64,000 bases of DNA from Hahella sp. HNIBRBA332 (GCF_030719035.1 NZ_CP132203.1:868001-932000); one strand, 5' to 3'; numbered from the stretch's first letter, positions 42,870 through 52,239 are shown. The notes: a model not told the origin generated them from the sequence alone. Translations and numbers: made by a program.

Positions 42870-44483
42870 TTATCGACATATATTGGCGTCGCCGTAATAG
42901 GCTCCCGTGGTGCAGGAGGTTCCGGCTGTGCAATGTTCATCCGATTGGCAATAACATTCGCCTCTTGCGTTGCAGCCGGGAGTTAAATAATTATCGAGCG
43001 GATCTTCTCCGCTGATTCTGCGCCAGAAAGGGTTTGTGAAAATATTGTAAGGATCCATTTCCGCTTTAAAGGCGAGAAAGTCATTCCATTTTGGATAACG
43101 AGTCGGCATATCCTCAAATATGGCTACGGAGTTTTTCCCCCAATGCGGTCGCGCGTGGTATTTACGGAGGGACATTTGTTCTATTTCAAGGTTAACGAAA
43201 TAGTTTTTGGGAACTGCTGCGCCTTCCTGTCTCAGTGTGTATTCGATGCCCAGGTAGGCGGAGTCACGCCCTGCGTTCATGCCCAGGTAGCTGGGAGAAG
43301 CTTTCCCAAAACGAAAATAAATGCCGTTTAAAGGAAAGCAGGTACGCGGATGCGCGGCGAGTATTTTTCTGACGTCAGCGATCCAGGAAGGTAAGTCGTC
43401 AATGGGAATGGCGACTTCCTGTAAGGCGATAGGCAAGCGGTCCCAGATACATTTATTGGGATCTTTGCATTTGAAATACTGCATACGGTCGGAGTGGCCA
43501 ATGGGGGACTCCAGCACTTTTCCCGTGTCCACATCGCGGTAATAAGAGGTGGAGCGACTGCTGAACCTCACCGCCGCCGCCAGGCACTGCAAGCCGGACC
43601 CAGGCGCTTCGTGCAGTGCGTCAAACAGCAGTCCGAAGAAGAATTCCTGGGCGTCGGAAACGTCAGCCTGTGCGTTGTAAGCGTTTCCGGGAGTATCCAA
43701 AGGAACGGGGTTGTAGGTAGTGACTGTGTATCTGCCGAGACCGGGGAACCAGGCGATATTGGCGGAATAGTTACTGCGGGCGATGTTGAGGATAACGTCT
43801 TCCAGCTTATCGTCGAAGCGAAAGCCTTGCACGCTGGCGGCGACTTTAAAGGCTTCTTCCAGTTGAATGGTTACTTCCACCACCACGCCAAGCACACCAA
43901 GATTTACTCTGGCGGCGTTAAGCTGTTCGCCCGTGAGAGTGCGCACATCGCCAAGGCCGTCGACGATTTTCAGCTCTGTTACATAATCGGCGATCATGTT
44001 GCTGGGTTTGCTCAGCGTGGAGCCATGGGTGCCGCTGCCTAGCATGCCGCCGATGGTGAACGTGCCGAGTTCGGTCACCATATTCACCGCCAGCTCCTGG
44101 CTGCGCAGGAACTCATTCAAGTCATTGAAGCGCATGCCTGCCTGTACGGTGATGGTTTTGGAACTGGCGTCGAAAGAGACGACCTTATCCATATTTTTCA
44201 AGGTGATCTGAACCTCGCCGTCCTGAGTGCAGGCGGCGTCAATCTGACTGGCGAACTTGCGGTTGCCCGTCATGACAGTGTGTCCATCAGCCAGTGCGTT
44301 ACGGACGATGTCCTGTACTTCTTCTATGGAGGCGGGGTCATAAATGGCCCCGGGAGAGCACTCATAAGTGCCTTGATAGTTCTGTAGTTTTTCGGACTCC
44401 TGATTGCGGGAGTACAATGATACGGAAAAGCCGGAAACAAGAATTAGGATCAGCAATAAAAGACTGGTTTTTATACGCGTCAT
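42870..44483 (-). CDS. Exported FAD-binding oxidoreductase, aldonolactone-oxidase-like
   Basis: 537 residues. An N-terminal membrane segment (LLLLILILVSGFSVSLY) exports or anchors it. The FAD_binding_4 domain follows (VQAGMRFNDLNEFLRSQELA, TIGGMLGSGTHGST, LGVLGVVVEVTI), then an ALO-type C-terminal domain with RPHWGKN. Where covalent members have a flavin-binding His (GGGHS), this protein reads TGNRKFAS, so the FAD is probably non-covalent. The C-terminus is Cys-rich (CNARGECYCQSDEHC and more), eight cysteines suited to disulfides. GGAG lies seven bases before ATG 44483. Sits between a carotenoid-oxygenase-like and a secreted protein gene. Confidence 0.8.
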   Translation of the reverse strand: MTRIKTSLLLLILILVSGFSVSLYSRNQESEKLQNYQGTYECSPGAIYDPASIEEVQDIVRNALADGHTVMTGNRKFASQIDAACTQDGEVQITLKNMDKVVSFDASSKTITVQAGMRFNDLNEFLRSQELAVNMVTELGTFTIGGMLGSGTHGSTLSKPSNMIADYVTELKIVDGLGDVRTLTGEQLNAARVNLGVLGVVVEVTIQLEEAFKVAASVQGFRFDDKLEDVILNIARSNYSANIAWFPGLGRYTVTTYNPVPLDTPGNAYNAQADVSDAQEFFFGLLFDALHEAPGSGLQCLAAAVRFSSRSTSYYRDVDTGKVLESPIGHSDRMQYFKCKDPNKCIWDRLPIALQEVAIPIDDLPSWIADVRKILAAHPRTCFPLNGIYFRFGKASPSYLGMNAGRDSAYLGIEYTLRQEGAAVPKNYFVNLEIEQMSLRKYHARPHWGKNSVAIFEDMPTRYPKWNDFLAFKAEMDPYNIFTNPFWRRISGEDPLDNYLTPGCNARGECYCQSDEHCTAGTSCTTGAYYGDANICR

Positions 44484-44558
44484 GTTCGTTCTCCAAAAAA
44501 GTTATGCTTATTTTTTTGTGGGCCGAACCAGCGCATTCATGAACTGCCTGATATGCGT

Positions 44559-46403
44559 CTAGCTGAATCTCGGAAGAATGTAGGTTTCAAGGACCTCCCT
44601 GACTTGTTGTGAGTGACATGGCATTTTTTCGCGGAAAAAGTCGGCGTAATTTGCTTTGTAGGCATCAGCCGGGCGGGGGCCGATTTCCGGTCGCCATAGG
44701 GCGTGGTTGGTGGTGGCGAAGTTCAGATCTTGATGTCCAAGTATGCAAAGGGGTCCCTGCGCCAGATTGCGCGCGTCGAACAGCCAGAACTCTTTGCCGT
44801 TGGACTGGGGGCCGCTGGGGTGTTTGCGTACGACGGCGGTGAAGATATAGCCGTCGTCCTGGGCCAGAGAGCCTGGTCGCGACATAAACTGCGGGGTGCG
44901 CATCACACAGTCTTCGGGGAACTGATAGGCGTCCGCAATGAGCATATTGCGGCAGTCCATGTGTATCAGCGCCGAAGGAATGGCGGTTTGCGGCAGGCTG
45001 TCGTTATTGAACAGACGGTTGGGGTATTTGCGATATGCATCCGCCACCCGTTTGACCAAATGTTCGGGTCGATAGCCTATCGCGGCCCAATAGATATGGT
45101 CGAAGGTTTCTGGAAACTGGAAATGCCCGCGGTAGGCCGGGTCGTTCATGTCCCACAACAGATGTTCGTCGCGGATAAGGCGGAAATCCTCTTTGATTTC
45201 CCAGGCGGCGTCAGCGCTGACTTTAATGCGCGCCTGCACCAGTCCGCCGACATCCACCGGCGCTGTAGGATACCCGGCTACGTCGGAAGGAACCCAGCCG
45301 CCAAAGTGCAACAGCTCCAGGTAAAACTGCTGTTCAGACTTATCCATCGCTCCCAGATACTGTCCGTATAGTGTGACTTCACCGTCGTAGTCGTCGTAGT
45401 TGCACATGATGTCGGAGGTATCGAAGTCCAGTTCGATATAGTCCGCCACGACCTGTTCTGCGCCGCTGGTCAGGTCCGCTTTGCGGATGATCCACACGGG
45501 AGTGCGGTGCTTCTGTGGAATGACGATGCGGGTTCCCATGATGCGGGTGGCTTCTACTCTGGCCGCGGTTTCGAAGATGAGAATATGGTTGCGGGTGACG
45601 CCAAGGGAGTGGGCGGTGGCGGTGAGAAAAGCGTTGGCGCCCTGGCGACTAACCACGTTCCAGGCTTCTAGCGCTCCCTGCAAGTTCCACCTGATCAGGC
45701 GTAGATAACCATCGGAGGTTCCCAGCTCGCCCATGACGCCGCCGTAATTGATGGTGAAGCACTCGCCGCGCTCCAGGTCAAAGAACGGATGCCCGGTGGT
45801 GCGTATTTGAGGGAACAGCCACTTGTCTGGAGTCAGAGCGTCTGCGATGGGCGGAAGACTGGTGCGCCATTCGCCTGGATTGCCGACAGGCGTGACCAAG
45901 TCCAGACTCATGGCGTCGAACTCATAGGGAGGGCCGCCTTCGTAACTCAGTGCGAAGCGGTTATCCCCCATGTAATTCGGCGCGGTGTTGCAATAGTTCA
46001 TGAACCCCAGGTTGGGGCTGTAATAGACCGTGCCTCCCAGCAAATAAAATTTGTCGAACAGCCCACTGACATGCTCCTGCATGATGGACGAGTGGGTTTC
46101 GATCATTTTGCGCTTGAAGGCTGTCTGATTGGGGCCGAAGTCGAGGCGGGTAAGGGCTCCTTTGCCAGTGGGCGTCAGTTGATTGCGCTCCAGAGGAATT
46201 CCCTCCGCCATAAACACATGGCCATGTATGTCGCCAGGCAGGGCGCCGGCGATGATATCCAGCACCCCTTCTGATGAGGTCAGGTCTCCTTGCATAATCG
46301 AAGTCGGAAATGAGGACTCCGGCAAAGAGGGATAGTAAGCCAGCGCCGCATTAGGCATTAGTGAGACGGCTCCGGCGGTCTTGATGAAATCTCTCCGATT
46401 CAT
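44559..46403 (-). CDS. Exported carotenoid-oxygenase-family protein (Tat-like signal)
   Basis: 614 residues. It begins MNRRDFIKTAGAVSLMPNAA, a twin-arginine (RRDFIK) signal, so it is folded and exported. The RPE65/carotenoid oxygenase propeller motifs are GHPFFDLE, AHSLGVTRNHILIFE, KHPSGPQSNGKEFWLFDARN and FATTNHALWRPE. The first, second and fourth iron-ligand histidines can be placed, but the third (normally FHxxNA) reads LDFDTSDIM, with Asp in place of His by my alignment. The group cleaves carotenoids or stilbenes using non-heme iron. AGGGAAAGAGC precedes the ATG. Confidence 0.82.
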   Translation of the reverse strand: MNRRDFIKTAGAVSLMPNAALAYYPSLPESSFPTSIMQGDLTSSEGVLDIIAGALPGDIHGHVFMAEGIPLERNQLTPTGKGALTRLDFGPNQTAFKRKMIETHSSIMQEHVSGLFDKFYLLGGTVYYSPNLGFMNYCNTAPNYMGDNRFALSYEGGPPYEFDAMSLDLVTPVGNPGEWRTSLPPIADALTPDKWLFPQIRTTGHPFFDLERGECFTINYGGVMGELGTSDGYLRLIRWNLQGALEAWNVVSRQGANAFLTATAHSLGVTRNHILIFETAARVEATRIMGTRIVIPQKHRTPVWIIRKADLTSGAEQVVADYIELDFDTSDIMCNYDDYDGEVTLYGQYLGAMDKSEQQFYLELLHFGGWVPSDVAGYPTAPVDVGGLVQARIKVSADAAWEIKEDFRLIRDEHLLWDMNDPAYRGHFQFPETFDHIYWAAIGYRPEHLVKRVADAYRKYPNRLFNNDSLPQTAIPSALIHMDCRNMLIADAYQFPEDCVMRTPQFMSRPGSLAQDDGYIFTAVVRKHPSGPQSNGKEFWLFDARNLAQGPLCILGHQDLNFATTNHALWRPEIGPRPADAYKANYADFFREKMPCHSQQVREVLETYILPRFS

Positions 46404-46897
46404 GCTCTTTCCCTGTGCGTTATAAATAGAAACGTTAAATATGAACGGCGTTAAATAAAAAGGGCTGGGCGCCCTATGAACAAGGCATAGTGTTCTCCGT
46501 AGTTAATAGACGGCGTGGTTACTCAATCCGGGCGAGGCGACATGAAGCGGGTATTGCGATGGGGCGATCCAACTTATCCATGTGCATATCCTTGGGCGGG
46601 GCAGGGCGCTGGTCCCTGTCCGGCCGGTCGTTCGATCCGGTCGTTTGGGATTACATCTGACTCACGCTTCTTCGAATGAAGAAAACATGACTGATAGTCG
46701 CATCATCAAATATAAGGGATAGCAGATGGCCATTAAATGTCCAATTAACGAAAGCAATAAGTTCGTTTTTGTTGGATAGGGCGATGAAATTAACGATTGT
46801 CCACAGTCCCTAGGGTAAACGGCCAATCGAGCTCAGCGCCGAAACTGATTAAGGTGTCGCCCTTGAAATAGCGTGCGGAGGAACGTCCCGCGACGCG
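46404..46897. other. Intergenic region, no recognisable gene
   Basis: 494 bases upstream of the carotenoid-oxygenase-like gene. It contains a G+C-rich stretch with short repeats (CCGGCCGGTCG/GATCCGGTCG around 46618-46645). No open frame looks coding. The promoter for the leftward three-gene unit probably lies here but is not evident by eye. Confidence 0.35.
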
Positions 46898-47206
46898 TTG
46901 TCCAAGTTGTTGAAAGTAATGGTGATAATTTGTCGCTTATGGATGCGGATCCTAACTGCCCAGTCAATTTCCGTCGCCATGATTATCGCCGTATTAATTA
47001 TGGGAGGGCTTTCAGGCGCAATGCTTCACGTTCTAAATTCTGTTTGTCATAATGCGGACATATCACCCTTGGCTGGGGTGCGGATCATCAGCGGCGCGCT
47101 TCGCGCCCGACATGCCCTGAAAATGCGTGCAGACGCGCTTTCTGAAGGAAAGGACTCAAGCTCCGTCTACGCCGGTATGCTTGAACATCGAATGACCGAT
47201 ATGTGA
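46898..47206 (+). CDS. Possible small membrane protein upstream of the kinase gene
   Basis: A 102-codon frame starting at TTG 46898, or at ATG 46919, with one membrane segment (ISVAMIIAVLIMGGLSGAML) and a hydrophilic C-terminus. A GGAGGA lies about 15 bases before the TTG, which is far. It ends at 47206, four bases before the first ATG of the kinase frame. It could be a small membrane partner or just an open frame. Doubtful. Confidence 0.3.
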   Translation: MSKLLKVMVIICRLWMRILTAQSISVAMIIAVLIMGGLSGAMLHVLNSVCHNADISPLAGVRIISGALRARHALKMRADALSEGKDSSSVYAGMLEHRMTDM

Positions 47207-47227
47207 CTAATGGACTGGAGCTGCAGC

Positions 47228-49414
47228 GTGATCACCGTGTCTCCTCAAATTCCCAACTATGAAATGCTTGATGAAGTCGCTGAAGGTGGGATGGCCAAAG
47301 TGTTCAAGGCCAGACAACTTCTCGCGGATCGTATCGTCGCCATCAAGATTATTTCTCCGGCTATCTGTCTCAACAAAGAGTTCCGTCAACGGTTTATTCA
47401 GGAAGCGCAAATCACCGCCAAGCTGAATCATCCGAATATCATTCAGATATACGACATTGCGCCTTTTGAAGATACCTTCTTTATTTCCATGGAGTTTATG
47501 GAAGGCGGCTCATTGACTGAGCGCATCCGCTCCGGTCGCCTGACTAGAGACGAGTCGACGCACATTATTCTGCAGTTGGCGGAGGCGATGAATTACGCCC
47601 ACAAGCTGGGCTATATTCACCGCGATATCAAGCCGGGCAATATTTTGTTTCGCGCAGATGGTACGCCGGTGCTGTCGGATTACGGCATCGCCAAGTCCCT
47701 GTATCATCGCGGCGACCTCACCACGACAGGCTCGATACTGGGCTCGCCTCCTTATATGAGTCCTGAGCAGGCCATGGGGCGGCAGCTTGATCATCGCGCC
47801 GACTGGTATAGCCTGGGCATCGTGTTCTATCAGATGCTGACGGGGGCCGTTCCGTTTGAGGCTACCGATCCGATCAGCCTGGGCATCAAGCACAAACAGG
47901 AACCGCCGCCGCCGTTGCCGTCGCATCTGCGTATGTATCAACAGTTGATGGACTTGTTGCTGGCGAAAGAGCCAGAGCGTCGACTGTCGTCGCTGGACGA
48001 GTTTCGCGCCCATCTGGAAGCGATTAAAAATGTCCCGGTGGATACGGAAGCGACCTGTCTGTTTACCGTCGAGTCGCTAAAAACGGCCCATGGAGAAACG
48101 GCGGCGCAGGAGAGCCCTACGTCTACCCGCAGAACCGAACGGGGCGGCTCTGTGTCCTCCGGCGTCTGGCGCGCGTTAGGCGTTGCCTTGATGATCGCAG
48201 CAGTAGTGGGATATGGGGCGTATAAAAATATGACCCGGCCTGCGCCGACATTTCCTTTCGTCGTGGTGACGGAGCCGGTGGGGGCGACAGTGACGTTCGC
48301 CGGCGAGGAGAGCGCCTATACGCCTGGCGCGCCGTTACCGGAGGGCGACTATGAGGTAGAGGTGACCGCCAAAGGGTTCTGGCCGAAAACCTTTACTTTG
48401 AATCACAGCGCCGACCACCGCTCGCATTATGTTTCGCTGAAGCCGGCTAAAACCGCCTTTACGGTGGATGTGACGCCTGCGGACGCGAAAATTCGTATTC
48501 TTAATATTCAGCCCAAGTACGAAGAGGGCATACCGCTGGATCCAGGCCGCTATTTATTGGAAGTCAGCGCGCCAGGATATGAGAAGCTGACCCGATGGAC
48601 GGAAATCAGCGGAGAGCAGTTTACCGAACAGGTGTTCTTGGTTGAAAAAGATGCGCTGGAATCTCTGAATATCGCCTTTGTTGATATTCCCGGCGGCAAA
48701 TACCGCATGGGCTTTGATGACGGCGGCGTATTATGGGGCGGCGATCCAGGTCAGGAAGTGACGGTAGCGCCGTTCAAGATCATGGCGTATGAGGTGACCT
48801 TTGAGCAATGGGACGCCTGCGTCGCCGATGGCGGTTGTACGAACAAAGCGGATGATCGTGGATGGGGCCGTGGTCGTAATCCGGTGATCAGCGTGAGCTG
48901 GAATGATGCGGAAGAATTCGCCGCCTGGCTGTCCGCTAAAACCGGCAGAAGCTTTCAGTTACCCACCGAAGCACAGTGGGAATACGCTGCGCGTGCAGGC
49001 AGTCGCAAGCGTTTCTCTTGGGGGGATCAGGTCGGCCACAAATTCGCCAATTACGGCAAAGACGATTGTTGTGGCGGTTTGGTGAGCGGCGCCGATAAAT
49101 GGCAATTCACATCGCCAGTTGGCTCGTTTCCCGCTAACCAATGGGGCGTGTATGACATGCATGGCAATGTGTGGGAGTGGGTGCAGGATTGTTGGAGTGA
49201 GTCTATGAAAGGCGTTCCGGCGGATGGTTCCGCGCGCACGGCGGGAGACTGCAGACGCCGCGTTCTGCGTGGCGGCTCTTGGTACAGTCCGCCCAAGTCA
49301 ATGCAGTTGGTCAGTCGCGACGCCAATGGCGTTGATGTCCGCTATCAAGTAAACGGATTCCGGTTGGTGGAGACGCCGGCTCAAGCTCCCGCAGCGGGGG
49401 GCGCCGCTCAATAG
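47228..49414 (+). CDS. Membrane Ser/Thr protein kinase with PEGA-like and SUMF1-type domains
   Basis: 728 residues from GTG 47228 (TGGAG eight bases upstream; ATG 47210 lacks a ribosome site). The kinase domain (about 5-275) has the glycine loop EGGMAKVFKA, VAIKII, HRDIKPGNILF, DYG in place of DFG, and SPPYMSPEQ. One membrane segment follows (ALGVALMIAAVVGYGAY, about 315-332), then two PEGA-like beta repeats (ATVTFAGEESAYTPGAPLPE, AKIRILNIQPKYEEGIPLDP), and a C-terminal formylglycine-generating-enzyme-like domain (about 480-725; WEWVQDCW, RRVLRGGSW). The catalytic Cys pair of true FGE is not present, so this is probably a sensory or binding domain. Confidence 0.9.
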   Translation: MITVSPQIPNYEMLDEVAEGGMAKVFKARQLLADRIVAIKIISPAICLNKEFRQRFIQEAQITAKLNHPNIIQIYDIAPFEDTFFISMEFMEGGSLTERIRSGRLTRDESTHIILQLAEAMNYAHKLGYIHRDIKPGNILFRADGTPVLSDYGIAKSLYHRGDLTTTGSILGSPPYMSPEQAMGRQLDHRADWYSLGIVFYQMLTGAVPFEATDPISLGIKHKQEPPPPLPSHLRMYQQLMDLLLAKEPERRLSSLDEFRAHLEAIKNVPVDTEATCLFTVESLKTAHGETAAQESPTSTRRTERGGSVSSGVWRALGVALMIAAVVGYGAYKNMTRPAPTFPFVVVTEPVGATVTFAGEESAYTPGAPLPEGDYEVEVTAKGFWPKTFTLNHSADHRSHYVSLKPAKTAFTVDVTPADAKIRILNIQPKYEEGIPLDPGRYLLEVSAPGYEKLTRWTEISGEQFTEQVFLVEKDALESLNIAFVDIPGGKYRMGFDDGGVLWGGDPGQEVTVAPFKIMAYEVTFEQWDACVADGGCTNKADDRGWGRGRNPVISVSWNDAEEFAAWLSAKTGRSFQLPTEAQWEYAARAGSRKRFSWGDQVGHKFANYGKDDCCGGLVSGADKWQFTSPVGSFPANQWGVYDMHGNVWEWVQDCWSESMKGVPADGSARTAGDCRRRVLRGGSWYSPPKSMQLVSRDANGVDVRYQVNGFRLVETPAQAPAAGGAAQ

Positions 49415-49496
49415 GCGAGAGCATTTGCGGGTTGCTTTGGTCAACCAAGGCGGTACTCTAGCCGATCATAAAAATAGTTATGACCGGAGATTGTCG

Positions 49497-50171
49497 ATGC
49501 CGCCTGAGATAACCATACTGCTCGCCGTTCTGCTTTACATGCCTTTGCATTTAACCCTGATGGCTGTGTGCGCGAGAGCCTTCGGCGTCAAAGTCAGGGA
49601 GATCAGCATTGGTTCCGGGCCTCTTCTGGCGCAGTTCGGCATTGTCAGCATTCGAGCAATTCTTCTCGCCGGTTACGTCAAACTTAAAGATACGCGGGAA
49701 GAGAGAGGTGAGAAGGGTGACGTTAAGCCGGCGCCTGACGCCTATGACAGCCAACCGGCCTGGATCAGGGCGGTAATTCCGCTTTCTGGATGCTTCTTTG
49801 TACTGGCTTTCGCATTGGGCATGTACGAAGACGGTTGGCGTAGTTTCGGCGCTGCCTTCGCGCAGATTTTTCTGGGGGCGCTCAGTCCTTTGTCCGTTGC
49901 GCAGGAATATTTGCGCGAAGGCGCCGCTTTCGCTGCCAGCAATAACTTTATCCTGCTATTCGCCCTGGTGGCGACCAAGCTATCCGCATGCAACTTACTA
50001 CCTCTGCCCCATATGAACGGAGGGCAGGCGTTGATGGCGCTGTGCAAGCCGCGCCAAACCGATGCGCAGCCGAAATGGATGCTCTGGCTAATCCTACCGG
50101 GACTGCTGCTGCCGCTGAGTTGGATTGGCGCTTATGCCGTCTTTATCTGGAATGCAGTCACTGGCGGCTGA
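49497..50171 (+). CDS. Degenerate site-2-protease (M50) homologue lacking catalytic residues
   Basis: 224 residues from ATG 49497 (GGAG eight bases upstream). Several membrane segments. The conserved shape of RseP-type M50 proteases is visible: a first helix followed by FGVKVREISIGSGPLLAQFG and ILLAGYVKLKD, and a late NLLPLPHMNGGQ. But the zinc motif HExxH reads HLTLM, and the NPxPxLDGGH motif reads NLLPLPHMNGGQ (Asp to Asn, His to Gln). So it is probably an inactive pseudoprotease that binds membrane helices. It follows the kinase gene by 83 bases. Confidence 0.75.
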   Translation: MPPEITILLAVLLYMPLHLTLMAVCARAFGVKVREISIGSGPLLAQFGIVSIRAILLAGYVKLKDTREERGEKGDVKPAPDAYDSQPAWIRAVIPLSGCFFVLAFALGMYEDGWRSFGAAFAQIFLGALSPLSVAQEYLREGAAFAASNNFILLFALVATKLSACNLLPLPHMNGGQALMALCKPRQTDAQPKWMLWLILPGLLLPLSWIGAYAVFIWNAVTGG

Positions 50172-50243
50172 GTTCGTGCCGCCAGCGTATTATTTGTCAG
50201 CAAGGTTGTGATTGGTCTGCTGGGCTACTGCTTATCCGTTAAA

Positions 50244-51074
50244 TTAATAGCCGGACAACGCATAGGCGGAGACTTCCCGCACGATTGCTTCGATATCGCA
50301 GGCATAGAAACCAGAGCTGTTGAAGCCGTTGATCTCCAATACATAGAGCTCCCCGGCGCAGACAGCGACGTCCATAACGAACACGGGAGCCGGACTCCAT
50401 GTGGCCGCCATTTCTTCAGTGAAGCTGATTACCGTCTCAGGCGCGCCAGCAAAGACCTGCATTCTACCGTCAGCGCGGTAATGGCTGGCTGCGACGACCA
50501 TTCCTGCGACGATAAACAAGCGCCACTCATGTTCAATGTCTTTCGGTTTCGCCGCCACCATGGGCAAAGACAAATCCACTGTGAAGCCGCCGGGTCTGAG
50601 TTTATCCGCCCAGTCCCTGAAGGCTTTGAAGGTAGTGATCGTCCCTGCAAACTCTTTCAAGTCTCCATTCGGTCGAATGAAAAAGACTTCCTCGTCGTTA
50701 GCGCCGCTTTGCGCAAATTGTTCCATGGTCAGAATCCGGGCGTCTGCGTTCAACAGGCGGTTGCCATAGTGGCGGAGAGCTTCGGAGAACAAAAACTGTC
50801 GTTCATCAAAGTAAGCGCAAGGGCTCCATTTGCCGGAGCGGTGCGCATGAGTGATGAAGTTGGAGGAGCCATAGAAAATAGTAGGTCTGTCGTTCGGGAT
50901 ATCAGGCAGATCCGTTGCGAACGGAATGACCCGAATCATGGCGCAGTCATAGCCCAGCCCGCGACAGGAGGATTCTATCTTCGCTGCGTCATCGCTGTCG
51001 CCAAGGTTGCTTTGCACGACCCAGAGCAGGTTCGCGGACGTATTTGATGTGCTCTCAGAAGGTTTATTACTCAT
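50244..51074 (-). CDS. ATP-grasp domain protein (R2K-type)
   Basis: 276 residues from ATG 51074; upstream frame to 51146 starts at TTG and reads through short repeats, so I chose the later start although it lacks a clear ribosome site. FFIRPNGDLKEFAGTI, HEWRLFIVAGMVVAASHYRA and VFVMDVAVCAGELYVLEINGFNSSGFY are ATP-grasp signatures (R2K clade, as in uncharacterised amide-forming enzymes). Such ligases join a carboxylate to an amine using ATP. Stand-alone, convergent with the pseudoprotease gene. Substrate unknown. Confidence 0.75.
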   Translation of the reverse strand: MSNKPSESTSNTSANLLWVVQSNLGDSDDAAKIESSCRGLGYDCAMIRVIPFATDLPDIPNDRPTIFYGSSNFITHAHRSGKWSPCAYFDERQFLFSEALRHYGNRLLNADARILTMEQFAQSGANDEEVFFIRPNGDLKEFAGTITTFKAFRDWADKLRPGGFTVDLSLPMVAAKPKDIEHEWRLFIVAGMVVAASHYRADGRMQVFAGAPETVISFTEEMAATWSPAPVFVMDVAVCAGELYVLEINGFNSSGFYACDIEAIVREVSAYALSGY

Positions 51075-51363
51075 AGTTTGATGGAGGGCTCGTGTGAATA
51101 AACAGGCGTATGAATAAGCGTATGAACAAAAAGACGCATGAAACAAATAGCTCTGTAACTCTTCGTCTGCGCCATTGAAGATCGCATGGCATGCTTATAT
51201 ACTCGCTTAAGAACTTAGGTTTTGACGTTTTCTGGAGCCGATTTATGCGCATGCCCCGTGAAAGGTAATCTGAAGCGTTCTGCTTCCGCCAGCCGAGTTA
51301 TTCTTGTTTCCCCTGATCTCAGGGTCTTACCTAATTAATTGATATTGCTTTAACTTTCGCGTT

Positions 51364-52239
51364 TCAGTCCAGAAACAGCGTCCACCTTTTTCTCGCCAGC
51401 TTGATCAACGCCTTCAGATAAACGGCTGTTTCCAGCACTTTGCGGCATTCCATTTCGATAAAACCGACCTGAGCCTTTTCGAATCTGTCATAGTCGCCGG
51501 TTTCGATGGATATTTTCATATAGCGGTCGCTGTACAGGTCGTTACAGGACTTAATGCAGTACTTGTCGTGAGCAATGAACTGCATGGCGGCCGGCTTCAG
51601 GTGTTTGGGCAGACTTTCCAGATTGCAGGAGTCCATAAGGCCTTCTGAGGTGGAAAGGTAATACTGATAGGGCAGCCCTTTGTGCTTTTTGCTGGCGTCG
51701 CTTTGGTACTGCGGCAATTCGTTGCGGAAGGCTTCGAACTGTGAGCGGATGTGGCGCACGTAATTATCGAAAGGCGTTTGTAGATAGCCGTTCATCAGTG
51801 CGCGTTTGCTGTCGATATTGAGGTCTTCCGACGGCCGCGTCAGGCCCAGCGGCAGCCAGCGTCGCCAGCGGCTGACCTGTAACTTGCGGGCGATCGCCTT
51901 CACGGCTTCGTCGATTTCCTTACGGGTGGACAGCATCAAGCCGAAGTCTTCGAACAGCATCTCCACCAAGGCGTCCATTTGCGCCAGCGCCTGCTGCTGC
52001 GCGTTGATCAAGGTCAGGTAATAGCGGGCGGCGGGAATCAGAATCTGAATCAGAATGGCGCCCAACACCACGGCGACGATGCGGGGATCAATGGCGGCGA
52101 TCCAGCTTTTGCCGGTTTCCGGGTGCAGAATATCCTGCAGCGGCGAACTGAAAATGCTGACAATCAATGCGATCAGCACGACGCTTAACGCAATCCAAAC
52201 GAAAAAAGAAACGCGTAGAAATCCCCAGGTCCACGGCAT
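51364..52239 (-). CDS. Hypothetical membrane-anchored protein
   Basis: 291 residues. Two N-terminal membrane segments (FFVWIALSVVLIALIVSIFS, IVAVVLGAILIQILIPAA), then a mostly helical cytoplasmic domain of about 200 residues containing QMDALVEMLFEDFGLMLSTR and YCIKSCNDLYSDRYM. I do not recognise the family. AAGGAT lies upstream of ATG 52239. It precedes the sensor kinase gene on the same strand with a 100-base gap, so it could be functionally linked, but nothing in the sequence proves it. Confidence 0.6.
   Translation of the reverse strand: MPWTWGFLRVSFFVWIALSVVLIALIVSIFSSPLQDILHPETGKSWIAAIDPRIVAVVLGAILIQILIPAARYYLTLINAQQQALAQMDALVEMLFEDFGLMLSTRKEIDEAVKAIARKLQVSRWRRWLPLGLTRPSEDLNIDSKRALMNGYLQTPFDNYVRHIRSQFEAFRNELPQYQSDASKKHKGLPYQYYLSTSEGLMDSCNLESLPKHLKPAAMQFIAHDKYCIKSCNDLYSDRYMKISIETGDYDRFEKAQVGFIEMECRKVLETAVYLKALIKLARKRWTLFLD

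Noticed and set aside
46427..46440. GAAACGTTAAATAT, loosely like one arm of the EPS inverted repeats
   Set aside because: Only partial match and no inverted partner near it; likely chance.
51079..51146. N-terminal extension of the ATP-grasp gene with repeated GCGTATGAA units on the plus strand
   Set aside because: Extension is encoded by a short imperfect repeat, starts with TTG and adds no recognisable protein sequence, so I excluded it from the gene.
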